14,143 nucleotides of DNA from DASUZB01 sp036377075 (GCA_036377075.1 DASUZB010000067.1:1-14143); one strand, 5' to 3'; numbered from the stretch's first letter, positions 1-6,370 are shown. Notes: generated by a model from the sequence alone, not told the origin. Numbers and translations are program-made.

Positions 1-102
1 GCCGGTGGGGTCGTAGGCGGCGACGTAGGCGAGCCGCTCGGGTGGCGCGGCGATGGCGTCGGCCGGGGTGCGGTAGAACGTCGGGTCGGTGGTCTCGGGC
101 AT
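1..102 (-). CDS. Selenium-binding protein / methanethiol oxidase family, N-terminus only
   Basis: This is the first 34 codons of a minus-strand gene that runs off the left edge. The start MPETTDPTFYRTPADAIAAP, followed by PPERLAYVAAYDP, matches the N-terminus I know from the bacterial SBP56 family. Proteins of this family have been shown to be copper-dependent methanethiol oxidases that turn methanethiol into formaldehyde, hydrogen sulfide and hydrogen peroxide. The ATG at 100-102 is preceded on its own strand by a strong ribosome site, AGGGAGGGGAG (bases 106-116). The gene is divergent from a TetR regulator, and its promoter is flanked by two identical-consensus operators, so repression by that TetR protein is likely. 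The catalytic part is outside the window, so the assignment rests on the N-terminal match alone. Confidence 0.75.
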   Translation of the reverse strand, partial: MPETTDPTFYRTPADAIAAPPERLAYVAAYDPTG

Positions 103-139
103 GGGCTCCCCTCCCTGGGACACTGGCGCCGATCACAGT

Positions 140-155
140 TCGGTCGTCCGACCGA
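140..155. promoter_or_regulatory. TetR-type operator O1, TCGGTC-N4-GACCGA
   Basis: Perfect dyad TCGGTC GTCC GACCGA. One more complementary pair on each side extends it to 139-156 (TTCGGTCG-TC-CGACCGAA). It covers the start-site region of the leftward promoter of the selenium-binding-protein gene. The same consensus recurs at 195-210, which makes a chance palindrome unlikely. Binding by the adjacent TetR protein is inferred from position. Confidence 0.75.
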
Positions 156-163
156 ACACACGG

Positions 164-192
164 ATTCTCTTCATATGCTATCTTCTTGTCAA
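164..192 (-). promoter_or_regulatory. Sigma70-type promoter for the selenium-binding-protein gene
   Basis: On the minus strand there is a perfect -35 TTGACA (187-192), a 17-bp spacer and a -10 GAGAAT (164-169). The predicted transcript starts near 157 and gives a leader of about 55 bases. Operator O1 lies directly over and just after the start point, and operator O2 lies just upstream of the -35. This is the best -35/-10 pair in the window. Confidence 0.65.
176..184 (+). promoter_or_regulatory. Extended -10 promoter for the TetR gene
   Basis: TG-C-TATCTT forms an extended -10 element (TG at 176-177, hexamer at 179-184) with no good -35. Transcription would begin near 191 and run straight into operator O2 at 195-210, as expected for autorepression. 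The element overlaps the spacer of the opposing promoter, so the two promoters are back to back. Confidence 0.5.
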
Positions 193-194
193 GA

Positions 195-210
195 TCGGTC
201 GAGTGACCGA
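195..210. promoter_or_regulatory. TetR-type operator O2, TCGGTC-N4-GACCGA
   Basis: Second perfect dyad, TCGGTC GAGT GACCGA, with the same 6-bp arms and 4-bp spacer as O1. The centres are 55 bp apart. It lies at the predicted first transcribed bases of the TetR gene and upstream of the -35 of the divergent gene, so one regulator could control both directions. Confidence 0.75.
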
Positions 211-236
211 CACGATGAGCTGGGGAGAGGATGCCG

Positions 237-857
237 ATGGCGGATTCGGCGGTGGACACCCGGGCGTTGATCCTGGACGCTGCCCGCCGGCGGCTGCTCG
301 CCGACGGCTACGCGGGCCTGTCGACCCGCAAGGTCGCCGCCGGGGCCGGGGTGCCGCTCAGCCAGCTGCACTACCACTTCGGCTCCAAGGGCGGGCTGGT
401 CCTGGCGTTGTTCGCCGAGGACAACCAGCGCCGCCTGGAGCGCCAGCGGCGCATGTACGCCCAGGACCGGCCGCTGTGGCAGCGCTACGAGCGCGCCTGC
501 GACTTCCTCGAGGACGACCTGGACTCCGGCTACGTGCGGGTGCTGCAGGAGATGGTCGCGGCGGGCTGGTCCAACCCGGAGCTCGGCGACGCGGTGCGGG
601 AGCTGCTGGGTGGCTGGGTGGCGCTGCTGGCCGGGGTGGCCGGCGAGGCGGAGCGCCGCTACGGCCGCCTGGGGCCGTTCACCGCCGAGGAGGTGGCCAC
701 GGTGGTGGCGTCCTGCTTCTTTGGCGCCGAGGCGCTGCTGCTGCTGGGCTTCGACCGCCAGGTCCTGCCGGTCCGCTCGGCGCTGCGCCGCGTCGGCACG
801 CTCATCAGGCAGCTCGAGGAGGGCGGAAACCAGGCGGAGGCGGCGGCCGGGCGGTAG
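237..857 (+). CDS. TetR/AcrR-family transcriptional regulator
   Basis: A 206-residue protein, typical in length for the family. The N-terminal helix-turn-helix domain is clear: RALILDAARRRLLADGYAG, then STRKVAAGAGVPLSQLHYHF-GSK at about residues 29-51. HYHFGSK is the usual end of the recognition helix region. The rest is an all-helical ligand-binding and dimerisation domain without a substrate-specific signature I can read. I prefer the ATG at 237 to the ATG at 231, because GGGGAGAGG ends at 230 and gives a spacing of 6 only for the later start. The gene is divergent from a methanethiol-oxidase-type gene, and two copies of one palindrome lie between them, so it probably represses itself and that gene. 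The ligand is unknown; a sulfur compound would be a guess. Confidence 0.93.
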   Translation: MADSAVDTRALILDAARRRLLADGYAGLSTRKVAAGAGVPLSQLHYHFGSKGGLVLALFAEDNQRRLERQRRMYAQDRPLWQRYERACDFLEDDLDSGYVRVLQEMVAAGWSNPELGDAVRELLGGWVALLAGVAGEAERRYGRLGPFTAEEVATVVASCFFGAEALLLLGFDRQVLPVRSALRRVGTLIRQLEEGGNQAEAAAGR

Positions 858-869
858 GCGCCGCACCGC

Positions 870-1050
870 TCGGCGTGCTGCTCGTGCTGTTGGCGGCCTG
901 CACGTCCAAGGCGCCAAGCAGCCGGCCAGCGGGCAACCGTCGCCGGCAGCCTCCCGGGCGGGGGCGCCGGTCGACGTGTCGACCCTGTCAGGCAGGATCG
1001 CCTTCTCCAACGGCACCGACGACATCTGGACGATCAACGCCGACGGCTGT
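870..1050 (+). pseudogene. Remnant of a lipoprotein with a TolB-like beta-propeller start
   Basis: Just after the TetR stop, one frame reads LGVLLVLLAACTSKA, the end of a lipoprotein signal peptide with a lipobox (L-A-A-C). The next frame continues with a Pro/Ser/Ala linker and then SGRIAFSNGTDDIWTINADG, which looks like the first blade of a TolB/WD40-like propeller. The two halves are in different frames, with a shift around 905-935. There is no convincing start codon with a positively charged n-region, and the propeller stops after one strand where the 3' end of the opposing gene begins (about 1047). I read it as the 5' scrap of an exported propeller lipoprotein, broken by a frameshift and a large deletion. 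The identification depends on short motifs. Confidence 0.5.
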
Positions 1051-2020
1051 CGGAGAGTGGGACCATGCGACCACCCTGCCAGCGGACCGTAGTGACGTGG
1101 TGGCCGACCTGGCGCCAGGCGGGATCGAGCGAGAACCGGCCAAGCAGGCTGGAGGTCCTCCACGTCAGTACGTCCGTGGCCTCTAGGCCCAGACCATGCG
1201 CGGCATGGGCGAGATAGCCTGCGGCGGCCGCCTGCGCGGCTGGATAGGAGGGCTCCCGGCCCGTTCGGCGCTGGTACTGGGTGATGAACTCGGTCCCGGC
1301 CGGGCCGATCTCCGGCGTCTGTGAGCTTGGCCACCACTGCACCGGCGCGAGCACGCCCTCGGCTGCCTCCGCAAGCTCCTGACCGAATGCCGGGATGCCG
1401 CCGCCCACGGCAGCAAGGAGCGCTGCCGCCTGGCCGCGCTGGTGGAGGCCACGCACGACCTCGGCGTCATGCTCGAACGGACCGGCGACCAGGAGGACCG
1501 TGTCAGCGAGGCCTTCGGCCTCGACTGCTGACGCCGCAATGCTCTGGCTGTCGATCCCACGTTGCGACGCCCGAGCCATGGCTCCCTGAGCGACGGTGCG
1601 CGCGAACGGGCCGGAGCCCTGGACGACGAGCAGCCGGTCCACCTTCCGGTCGGCCGCCAGGTCGACGACGCCGTCGAAGTACGACGAGGCCGGAGCTGGA
1701 AGCGAGGCGATGCCAGGCTGCGCCAGGTCGTCAGCCGAACCACCGTGATTCCAAAGGACTCGCCCCGCATCGCGCACCAGCGGAGCGACCGCTCGTACCA
1801 GGCCGCTCGCGTATGGGCCGATCAGCAAGTCGGCGGTGTCCATCCATCGGCTGTACGCCTCGATGGCGGTCTCCCTGGAGCCGCGGTCATCGGCCAGCGT
1901 CAACCGCACGCCGGCCGCCTCCGCCCAGAGCCGGACCCCCTCAGCCGCCTCGGCCCCCTGGCGCTCGTACCGTCCTGTCAGGCTGAGCGTCAGTGCTGCG
2001 GTGATCGGTGCCGAGTTCAC
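1034..2020 (-). CDS. Periplasmic-binding-protein-like (type I, branched-chain amino acid type) protein without signal peptide
   Basis: A 328-residue protein with the fold signature of type I ABC substrate-binding proteins (LivJ/Peripla_BP_6-like). It opens directly with the first beta strand (ITAALTLSLTGRYERQG), then AEGVRLWAEAAG, a LLIGPYASGLVRAVAPL segment, and later EFITQYQRRTGREPSYPAAQ-AAAAGYLAHA, which resembles the usual C-terminal lobe. The GTG start at 2018-2020 follows GGGGCAGGGGC. No signal peptide or lipobox precedes the domain, and no ABC permease or ATPase lies nearby, so it may act in the cytoplasm as a sensor or be a stranded component. Its stop lies inside the lipoprotein remnant, so the last few residues may come from joined DNA. 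The ligand is unknown. Confidence 0.75.
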   Translation of the reverse strand: MNSAPITAALTLSLTGRYERQGAEAAEGVRLWAEAAGVRLTLADDRGSRETAIEAYSRWMDTADLLIGPYASGLVRAVAPLVRDAGRVLWNHGGSADDLAQPGIASLPAPASSYFDGVVDLAADRKVDRLLVVQGSGPFARTVAQGAMARASQRGIDSQSIAASAVEAEGLADTVLLVAGPFEHDAEVVRGLHQRGQAAALLAAVGGGIPAFGQELAEAAEGVLAPVQWWPSSQTPEIGPAGTEFITQYQRRTGREPSYPAAQAAAAGYLAHAAHGLGLEATDVLTWRTSSLLGRFSLDPAWRQVGHHVTTVRWQGGRMVPLSDSRRR

Positions 2021-2044
2021 GCCCCTGCCCCTTCTGAGAGCGGG

Positions 2045-2152
2045 TCACACCTTGATCTCGAACCGGTACGACACCACCTCGACCGGTTGATCGCCAGCGT
2101 AGGCCGTACGGCCATCGCGAGTTACCGGCACACCGCTCGGAAGCTGGAAGGC
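2045..2152 (-). pseudogene. Possible C-terminal remnant of a GntR-family (UTRA domain) regulator
   Basis: The minus strand just upstream of the binding-protein gene reads AFQLPSGVPVTRDGRTAYAG then DQPVEVVSYRFEIKV and a stop at 2045-2047. This resembles the last strands of UTRA domains in GntR/HutC regulators (L-P-x-G-x-P-V...RTAYA-DxxPVEV...Y-x-F-E-I). A few residues between VEVV and SYRFEI that a full UTRA would have appear to be missing. No helix-turn-helix domain can be found upstream on this strand. It lies 24 bp before the GTG of the binding-protein gene, so a regulator plus binding protein pair may once have existed here. The match is from memory of the family pattern and is short. Confidence 0.35.
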
Positions 2153-2735
2153 TCGCTCCGATCTACCTGGACCGGGGCTGGCCCGCCTGACCGGAAACAC
2201 CGAGGCCGGGGTCAAGCGCCGGGTGCGCGTCCGCTCGAAGACGTTCCGCATCGGAGGCGAACGCTGAGCGCTTCCTGACTGGATGCCCGGCTTGCGATGG
2301 TTTGCGGGGTTCTCGGCGCTTGGGTGACGGGACGCATACGGGATCGGGCCGATTTCGCCGCGGAGGGCCAGCCGGCCGGGTCCACCTCTCCGCTGCTCAC
2401 AACAACGAGGTCCCCGTTCGGACGCTGGACCGCGCTCTGCCTTCCCCTTACAGAGCGAGGCCCGTTGCCCTCCCGGAGACCTCGTGCGGAAGCACGATGG
2501 CATGGTCCCAAGAACCCGTCAACGCGCGTTTCCCCAGGTCTGGGGATGAATCTGTGGAGAACTCGGCGAGGATGTTGACGGCCGGGGCGCCCCTTGTGGA
2601 CAACTGCGGCCGGGGCTGGGGACGGCCCTGGGGACGGAAATCGGGTTCGCCAGCCTGAGCTGGACGGTTGCCTCCTGCCGACTTGTGGACGGAAAAAAGT
2701 CGGCGGGAGCGGGCGGCCTCGCCGTCGGGGGCGCG
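2153..2735. other. Gene-poor stretch with no convincing coding sequence
   Basis: Nearly 600 bases in which open frames exist on both strands but none has a recognisable domain, a good ribosome site or sensible amino acid composition; the translations are rich in Arg, Pro, Ser and Gly, as out-of-frame GC-rich DNA gives. The left part looks like decayed sequence next to the UTRA-like remnant. The right part (about 2530-2700) holds repeated CTGGGGA and TGTGGA motifs, listed separately. Confidence 0.6.
2553..2692. other. Cluster of three DnaA-box-like nonamers
   Basis: TGTGGAGAA (2553-2561), TGTGGACAA (2595-2603) and TGTGGACGG (2684-2692) have the same orientation. The middle one is the exact complement of TTGTCCACA, a strong bacterial DnaA box; the others differ at one or more positions. 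Three CTGGGGA motifs are interspersed near 2540, 2616 and 2629. No dnaA, dnaN or other replication gene is in the window, so this is not shown to be an origin. A DnaA-titration or DnaA-regulated promoter role is possible. Confidence 0.35.
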
Positions 2736-2744
2736 TGGCATACT
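2736..2744 (+). promoter_or_regulatory. Probable extended -10 promoter for the YgjP-like protease gene
   Basis: TG-G-CATACT is a good extended -10 (TG at 2736-2737, hexamer at 2739-2744), with no clear -35. Transcription would start near 2751 and leave a leader of about 98 bases before the ATG at 2849. The DnaA-box-like cluster ends about 45 bp upstream. Confidence 0.4.
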
Positions 2745-2848
2745 CGACGGTATCGAGCGGGTCGCCCGCCAGGACCCCGAGGATCCGGTACGGCTGGGCG
2801 CCGGCGACTCCGCCATCCCGTCCGGCATGGCCCACGTCCGAGGTGCGT

Positions 2849-3436
2849 ATGGCTTCGTCATCCTCTCCGCGGCCGCCCCGGCACGACCCACCGTCGGCCG
2901 GTGAGCAACCGCCCGTGCGGGTCGAGCGCAGCGCCCGTCGCCGCAAGACGGTGACCGCCTACCGTCAGGGCGACACCGTGGTGGTGCTCCTGCCCGCCCG
3001 CATGAGCCGGCGGGAGGAGCGCCAGTGGGTCACCACCATGCTGGAGCGCCTCGCCGAGCGGGAGCGCCGCCGCCAGCCACCGGGCGACGAGCAGCTGCAG
3101 CGCCGCGCGCAGCTGCTGGCACGGCGCTACCTGGACGGCCGGGCCGAGCCGCGCTCGGTGCGCTGGGTCGGCAACATGCGCGCCCGCTACGGCTCCTGCA
3201 CGCCGGAGGACGGCACCATCCGGCTGTCGGACCGGCTGGCCAGGTACCCGGGTTGGGTACGCGACTACGTGCTGGTGCACGAGCTGGCCCACCTGCTCGT
3301 GCCGGACCACTCGCGAGCCTTCTGGGACCTGGTCGCCCGCTACCCGCTGGCGGAGCGGGCGCGCGGGTTCCTGATCGCCAAGGGCCTGGAGGACCACGGC
3401 GGACCCACCGGCGAGGCGCCCCCAGAGCGGGACTGA
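2849..3436 (+). CDS. YgjP-like (DUF45, M48-type) zinc metallopeptidase
   Basis: A 195-residue protein. The C-terminal half carries the family pattern: RYGSC at 113-117, IRLSDRLARYP, then YVLVHELAHLLVPDHSRAFW with the zinc-binding HELAH at 144-148 and the third ligand His154, followed by W and the helix FWDLVARYP. This is the layout of YgjP/SprT-like proteins, small metal-dependent hydrolases whose substrates are mostly unknown. The N-terminal 30 residues are low-complexity. I chose the ATG at 2849 because GAGG ends 5 bases before it; the frame stays open far upstream, but that part reads as noise. There is no signal peptide, so it should be cytoplasmic. The neighbouring nfeD gene follows after 29 bp in the same direction. 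Confidence 0.88.
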   Translation: MASSSSPRPPRHDPPSAGEQPPVRVERSARRRKTVTAYRQGDTVVVLLPARMSRREERQWVTTMLERLAERERRRQPPGDEQLQRRAQLLARRYLDGRAEPRSVRWVGNMRARYGSCTPEDGTIRLSDRLARYPGWVRDYVLVHELAHLLVPDHSRAFWDLVARYPLAERARGFLIAKGLEDHGGPTGEAPPERD

Positions 3437-3441
3437 GCGCG

Positions 3442-3447
3442 TAGGAT
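3442..3447 (+). promoter_or_regulatory. -10-like TAGGAT before nfeD
   Basis: TAGGAT lies between the protease stop (3436) and the GGAGG ribosome site (3453-3457). If used, transcription would begin near 3454, giving a very short leader. No -35 is evident. The same hexamer type occurs before most genes of this block. Confidence 0.35.
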
Positions 3448-3465
3448 CGCCTGGAGGCGAGCAGC

Positions 3466-4959
3466 ATGGGTGAGCGGAGCGGAGCAGGCGGACCTCCGGC
3501 GGTGCGGGCGGAGGGCCGCCGCGAGCCCACGGCCGGGCTACCCGGCCGGGCGCGGCGTGTGCTGGCGGCGGCCGTGCTCGCCGGCGGGCTCGGCCTCGCC
3601 CTCGCGGCACCCGGGGTGGCCGCCCCCGCGGCACCCAGGCAGCCGGCCGGCACGGCGCGCGCCGCGCCTGTGGCCAGTGCGCCGGCGCCGGCCGCCCCGG
3701 TCATTCGGGTGCCGGTCACCGGCGAGATCGACCCGATCATGGCCGACGCCGTGAAGAAGGCCGTCGCGCGGGCCGAGCGGGAGCACGCCAGGGTGGTGGT
3801 GCTGGAACTCGATACGCCAGGCGGGCTGGCCAGCTCGATGCGCGAGATCATCACCGCGATGCTCGCCTCGGACGTCCCGGTCGTCGGCTGGGTCGGCCCG
3901 TCGGGCGGCTACGCCGCCTCGGCCGGCACCTTCATCCTCGCGGCCACCGCCTACGCGGCCATGGCCCCGAACACCACCATCGGTGCGGCCCACCCGGTCG
4001 GCATCACCGGCCAGGTGCTGGAGGAGAAGGTCACCAACGACGCCGCGGCCTACATCCGCGGCCTGGCGCAGAGCCACGGCCGCAACGCGGACTGGTACGA
4101 GAAGGCCGTGCGCGACTCGGTCTCGGTCAACGCCGACGAGGCGGTGCGCATCCACGCGGTCGAGTCGAAGCAGAACGACGAGGTCGCCTTCCTCAACGAG
4201 ATCGACGGCAAGGTCCTGCGCAACGGCACCGACCCGGGCGTGCTGGTGCGCACCAAGGGCGCGCCGGTGGAGACCGCCGGGCTCAGTCCCGCCGCGGCGC
4301 TGCTGCACAGCCTGGTGGACCCGAACGTGGCCTTCCTGCTGTTCCTGTTCGGCGTGGCCGGGATCGTCTACGAGATCGTGCACCCCGGCATCGGCGTCGG
4401 CGGGGTGGCCGGCGCCCTCTCCCTGGTCGTCGCCCTGCTGATGTTCCAGGCCCTGCCGGTCCAGCTCGGCGGGCTCGTGCTGATCGCCCTCGGCGTGGGC
4501 CTGTTCGTGCTCGACCTCAAGCTGGCCGGCCACGCCTTCCTGTCGGTGTTCGGGGTGATCTCGCTGCTGCTCGGCGGCCTGCTGCTGTACGAGCCGGGCT
4601 CACGCGCCCGCGTGCACCCGCTGGTCCTGGTGGCCGTGGTGGCCTGCGTGGCGGCGCTGTTCCTGGTGGTGGCGAGGAAGGTGATGGCGGCCAGGCGCGC
4701 CCCGCCCGTCACCGGGACCGACGCCCTGATCGGGGTGGCGGGCACGGTGACCAGTGCGCTCGGCCCGTCCGGCCGGGTCCGCGCCGCCGGCCTCGAATGG
4801 CGTGCCCGCAGCCGCGACGGCAGCGACCTGCCCGCCGGCACCGAGGTGGTGGTCGTCGGCCTCGACGGCCTCACGCTGGAGGTGGAGGCGGCCGCCAAGC
4901 GCCAGCTCGGCAGCCCCTTCCCCGCGTCCTCGCCGCCCGACCGCCCCGGCCGGCCGTAG
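3466..4959 (+). CDS. nfeD: NfeD-family membrane-bound serine protease (long form)
   Basis: A 497-residue protein in the long NfeD architecture. The order is: Arg-rich start and signal or anchor segment (about 30-55), Ala/Pro linker, ClpP-like protease domain (about 79-265), several membrane helices (about 285-405) and a C-terminal OB-like NfeD domain (about 415-475: LIGVAGTVTSALGPSGRVR ... VVVVGLDGLTLEVE). Ser152 in YAASAGTF and Lys188 in LEEKVTND fit the Ser-Lys dyad known from the archaeal homologue 1510-N; family members cleave the C-terminal hydrophobic end of stomatin-type proteins. The ATG follows GGAGG with a spacing of 8. A stomatin/SPFH partner, often next door, is absent from this window. 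The stop lies only 4 bp from the stop of the convergent gene. Confidence 0.93.
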   Translation: MGERSGAGGPPAVRAEGRREPTAGLPGRARRVLAAAVLAGGLGLALAAPGVAAPAAPRQPAGTARAAPVASAPAPAAPVIRVPVTGEIDPIMADAVKKAVARAEREHARVVVLELDTPGGLASSMREIITAMLASDVPVVGWVGPSGGYAASAGTFILAATAYAAMAPNTTIGAAHPVGITGQVLEEKVTNDAAAYIRGLAQSHGRNADWYEKAVRDSVSVNADEAVRIHAVESKQNDEVAFLNEIDGKVLRNGTDPGVLVRTKGAPVETAGLSPAAALLHSLVDPNVAFLLFLFGVAGIVYEIVHPGIGVGGVAGALSLVVALLMFQALPVQLGGLVLIALGVGLFVLDLKLAGHAFLSVFGVISLLLGGLLLYEPGSRARVHPLVLVAVVACVAALFLVVARKVMAARRAPPVTGTDALIGVAGTVTSALGPSGRVRAAGLEWRARSRDGSDLPAGTEVVVVGLDGLTLEVEAAAKRQLGSPFPASSPPDRPGRP

Positions 4960-4963
4960 CCGC

Positions 4964-6256
4964 TCAGCCCTGCTCGGGCTCGTCCTTCCCGCCGGACTGC
5001 CCGCCCGGCTCGGGCTCCTCGCCCTCCAGCAGGGTGCGCAGGCCCTCCTCGAGGTCGACCTCGGCGCCGCCGACCAGGCCGCTGCGCTCCAGCCAGCGGC
5101 CCGGCGCCACCAGCTCCTCCTGGGTGGGGAGGAAGTCCGGGTGCGCCCAGAGCCGGTCGAGGCCCTCGATGTCGGTCGCGGCCAGCACCTCGCGGCAGAA
5201 GCGGCGCCCACGGGCGCCGTCGGCGCGCTCCGGGTCGACGCGCAGGAGCTGCGCAAACAGGGCCTGCGGGCCGTCGGTGTCGGCGAGGCGGTGCTCCACC
5301 GCCGCGGTGATCGAGCCGAGGGCCGGCAGCCGCCCGGCGAGCGCCCGCTCGCAGATGGTGAGCGCGTAGCCCTCGGTGATGGCCAGCGTCGCCTCCAGCC
5401 GCGCGACGGCCGCCTGCAGCGCCGCCGTCGGCGGCCCGAGCAGCCCCTCGCCGCCTTCGAGCAGCTCGCGCAGGTCCTCCGCGCCGCCAAGGTCGAGGGA
5501 CTGCAACCGGTCCATCAGGCCGGACGGGTCGGGGTCGGTCGCGTCGGCGATCTCCACCACCACCGCGCGCAGGTGCTCGGCCAGCCAGGGCACGCCCACG
5601 AACAGCCGCTGCCGCACCACCTCGTGGGCGGCCAGCCAGAGGCGGAACTGGTCGGCCGGCACGCCAGCCGCCTGCTCGAACTCGGCCACGTTCTCGGGGA
5701 CCACCAGCACCCTGGCCGGCTCGCGGTTGGGCAGGCCGAGGTCGTACTGGGCGAGGACGAGCTGGGCGAGCTGCCCCACCAGCGCGCCGACCTGCAGGCC
5801 GGCGAGCAGGGCGCCGAGCCTGGTCATCACCTCGCCCATCTCCCCGGGTGCCGCGCCGGTCGACTCCGGGCCGAGCGCCTCGGTCAGCCGCCTGGCGCCC
5901 GGCTCGACCAGCGGCGCGAACTCGGGCAGGACCGACTCGGCCCAGTCGGGCCGGCTGACCGGCTGCGCCACCAGCGCCAGGCCCCGCCCGGCGAGGCTGG
6001 TGGCCGGGTCGACCCAGAGCTCGGCCAGGCGCAGGCGCTCGTCCCACTGGCCGCGCTCGCCGGGAGGCGGGGCTGGGGTCGGCTTGGGGAGCTGCGGCGT
6101 GGTGCCGAGCGCGTCCGCCCCGGCGGCGGTGGCGACCGCGACCTGCCTGGCCAACTCCCAGTTGACCGGCCCGGACTCGCCGGCCAGCAGCCGAGCGAAC
6201 TCGCGGAACAGCGGGATGCGGCCGAAGAAGTCGGCGCCGCCGGAGAACTCGCTCAT
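4964..6256 (-). CDS. DUF2342 zinc-metalloprotease-family protein, probably inactive
   Basis: A 430-residue cytoplasmic protein of the actinobacterial DUF2342/zincin family (Rv3195-like, often annotated zinc-dependent metalloprotease). Typical parts are the start SGGADFFGRIPLFREFARLL, VNWELARQVA at 31-40, LPEFAPLVEPGARRL at 110-124, LVVPENVAEFE at 184-194, and RLWLAAHEVVRQRLFVGVPW at 205-224. The expected HEXXH is present only as HEVVR: His211 and Glu212 remain, but the second histidine is Arg215 (codon CGG). The later EGH-type position reads ITEGYALTICE (293-303), so a further ligand may also be lost. The tail is acidic. The ATG at 6254-6256 has no ribosome site but lies 7 bases from a TAGAGT hexamer, which suggests leaderless translation. 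It is convergent with nfeD and divergent from the SDR gene. Confidence 0.85.
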   Translation of the reverse strand: MSEFSGGADFFGRIPLFREFARLLAGESGPVNWELARQVAVATAAGADALGTTPQLPKPTPAPPPGERGQWDERLRLAELWVDPATSLAGRGLALVAQPVSRPDWAESVLPEFAPLVEPGARRLTEALGPESTGAAPGEMGEVMTRLGALLAGLQVGALVGQLAQLVLAQYDLGLPNREPARVLVVPENVAEFEQAAGVPADQFRLWLAAHEVVRQRLFVGVPWLAEHLRAVVVEIADATDPDPSGLMDRLQSLDLGGAEDLRELLEGGEGLLGPPTAALQAAVARLEATLAITEGYALTICERALAGRLPALGSITAAVEHRLADTDGPQALFAQLLRVDPERADGARGRRFCREVLAATDIEGLDRLWAHPDFLPTQEELVAPGRWLERSGLVGGAEVDLEEGLRTLLEGEEPEPGGQSGGKDEPEQG

Positions 6257-6263
6257 GCCATCA

Positions 6264-6269
6264 ACTCTA
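6264..6269 (-). promoter_or_regulatory. -10 hexamer TAGAGT for a leaderless DUF2342 transcript
   Basis: On the minus strand TAGAGT ends 7 bases before the ATG at 6256, so the predicted start of transcription coincides with the A of the start codon. No Shine-Dalgarno sequence is present between them. The -35 region is not recognisable. Confidence 0.5.
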
Positions 6270-6326
6270 GGCCTGTCCGGCGACCTCCACACGGGTGCCG
6301 GGCCTGCCGAGCGGCCCCACCACGGG

Positions 6327-6332
6327 TAGCCT
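6327..6332 (+). promoter_or_regulatory. Possible -10 TAGCCT for the SDR gene
   Basis: TAGCCT would place the transcript start near 6339, about 32 bases before the ATG at 6371, leaving room for the AGAAGGGAAG ribosome site (6357-6366). The match to TANNNT is the only support. Confidence 0.3.
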
Positions 6333-6370
6333 GGGGCGACCTGGGAGCGTTTCTCCAGAAGGGAAGCCCG

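Noticed and set aside
189..1337. Long minus-strand open frame opposite the TetR gene
   Set aside because: No domain, and the composition fits antisense of a high-GC gene; the plus-strand TetR is unmistakable.
2533..2700. Chromosomal or plasmid replication origin
   Set aside because: Only three DnaA-like boxes, no AT-rich unwinding region, and no dnaA, dnaN, rep or par gene in view.
2212..2946. Open frames on both strands in the gene-poor region
   Set aside because: Arg/Pro/Ser/Gly-rich, no ribosome site, no motif; they overlap each other in several frames.
3018..3440. Overlapping plus- and minus-strand frames inside the YgjP-like gene
   Set aside because: They are shadows of the HELAH-containing frame, with repetitive Arg/Ala/Pro translations.
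4754..6370. Upstream extension of the SDR frame through the DUF2342 gene
   Set aside because: Low-complexity Arg/Pro/Ala-rich translation opposite a real gene; the ATG at 6371 has a ribosome site and begins the first SDR strand.
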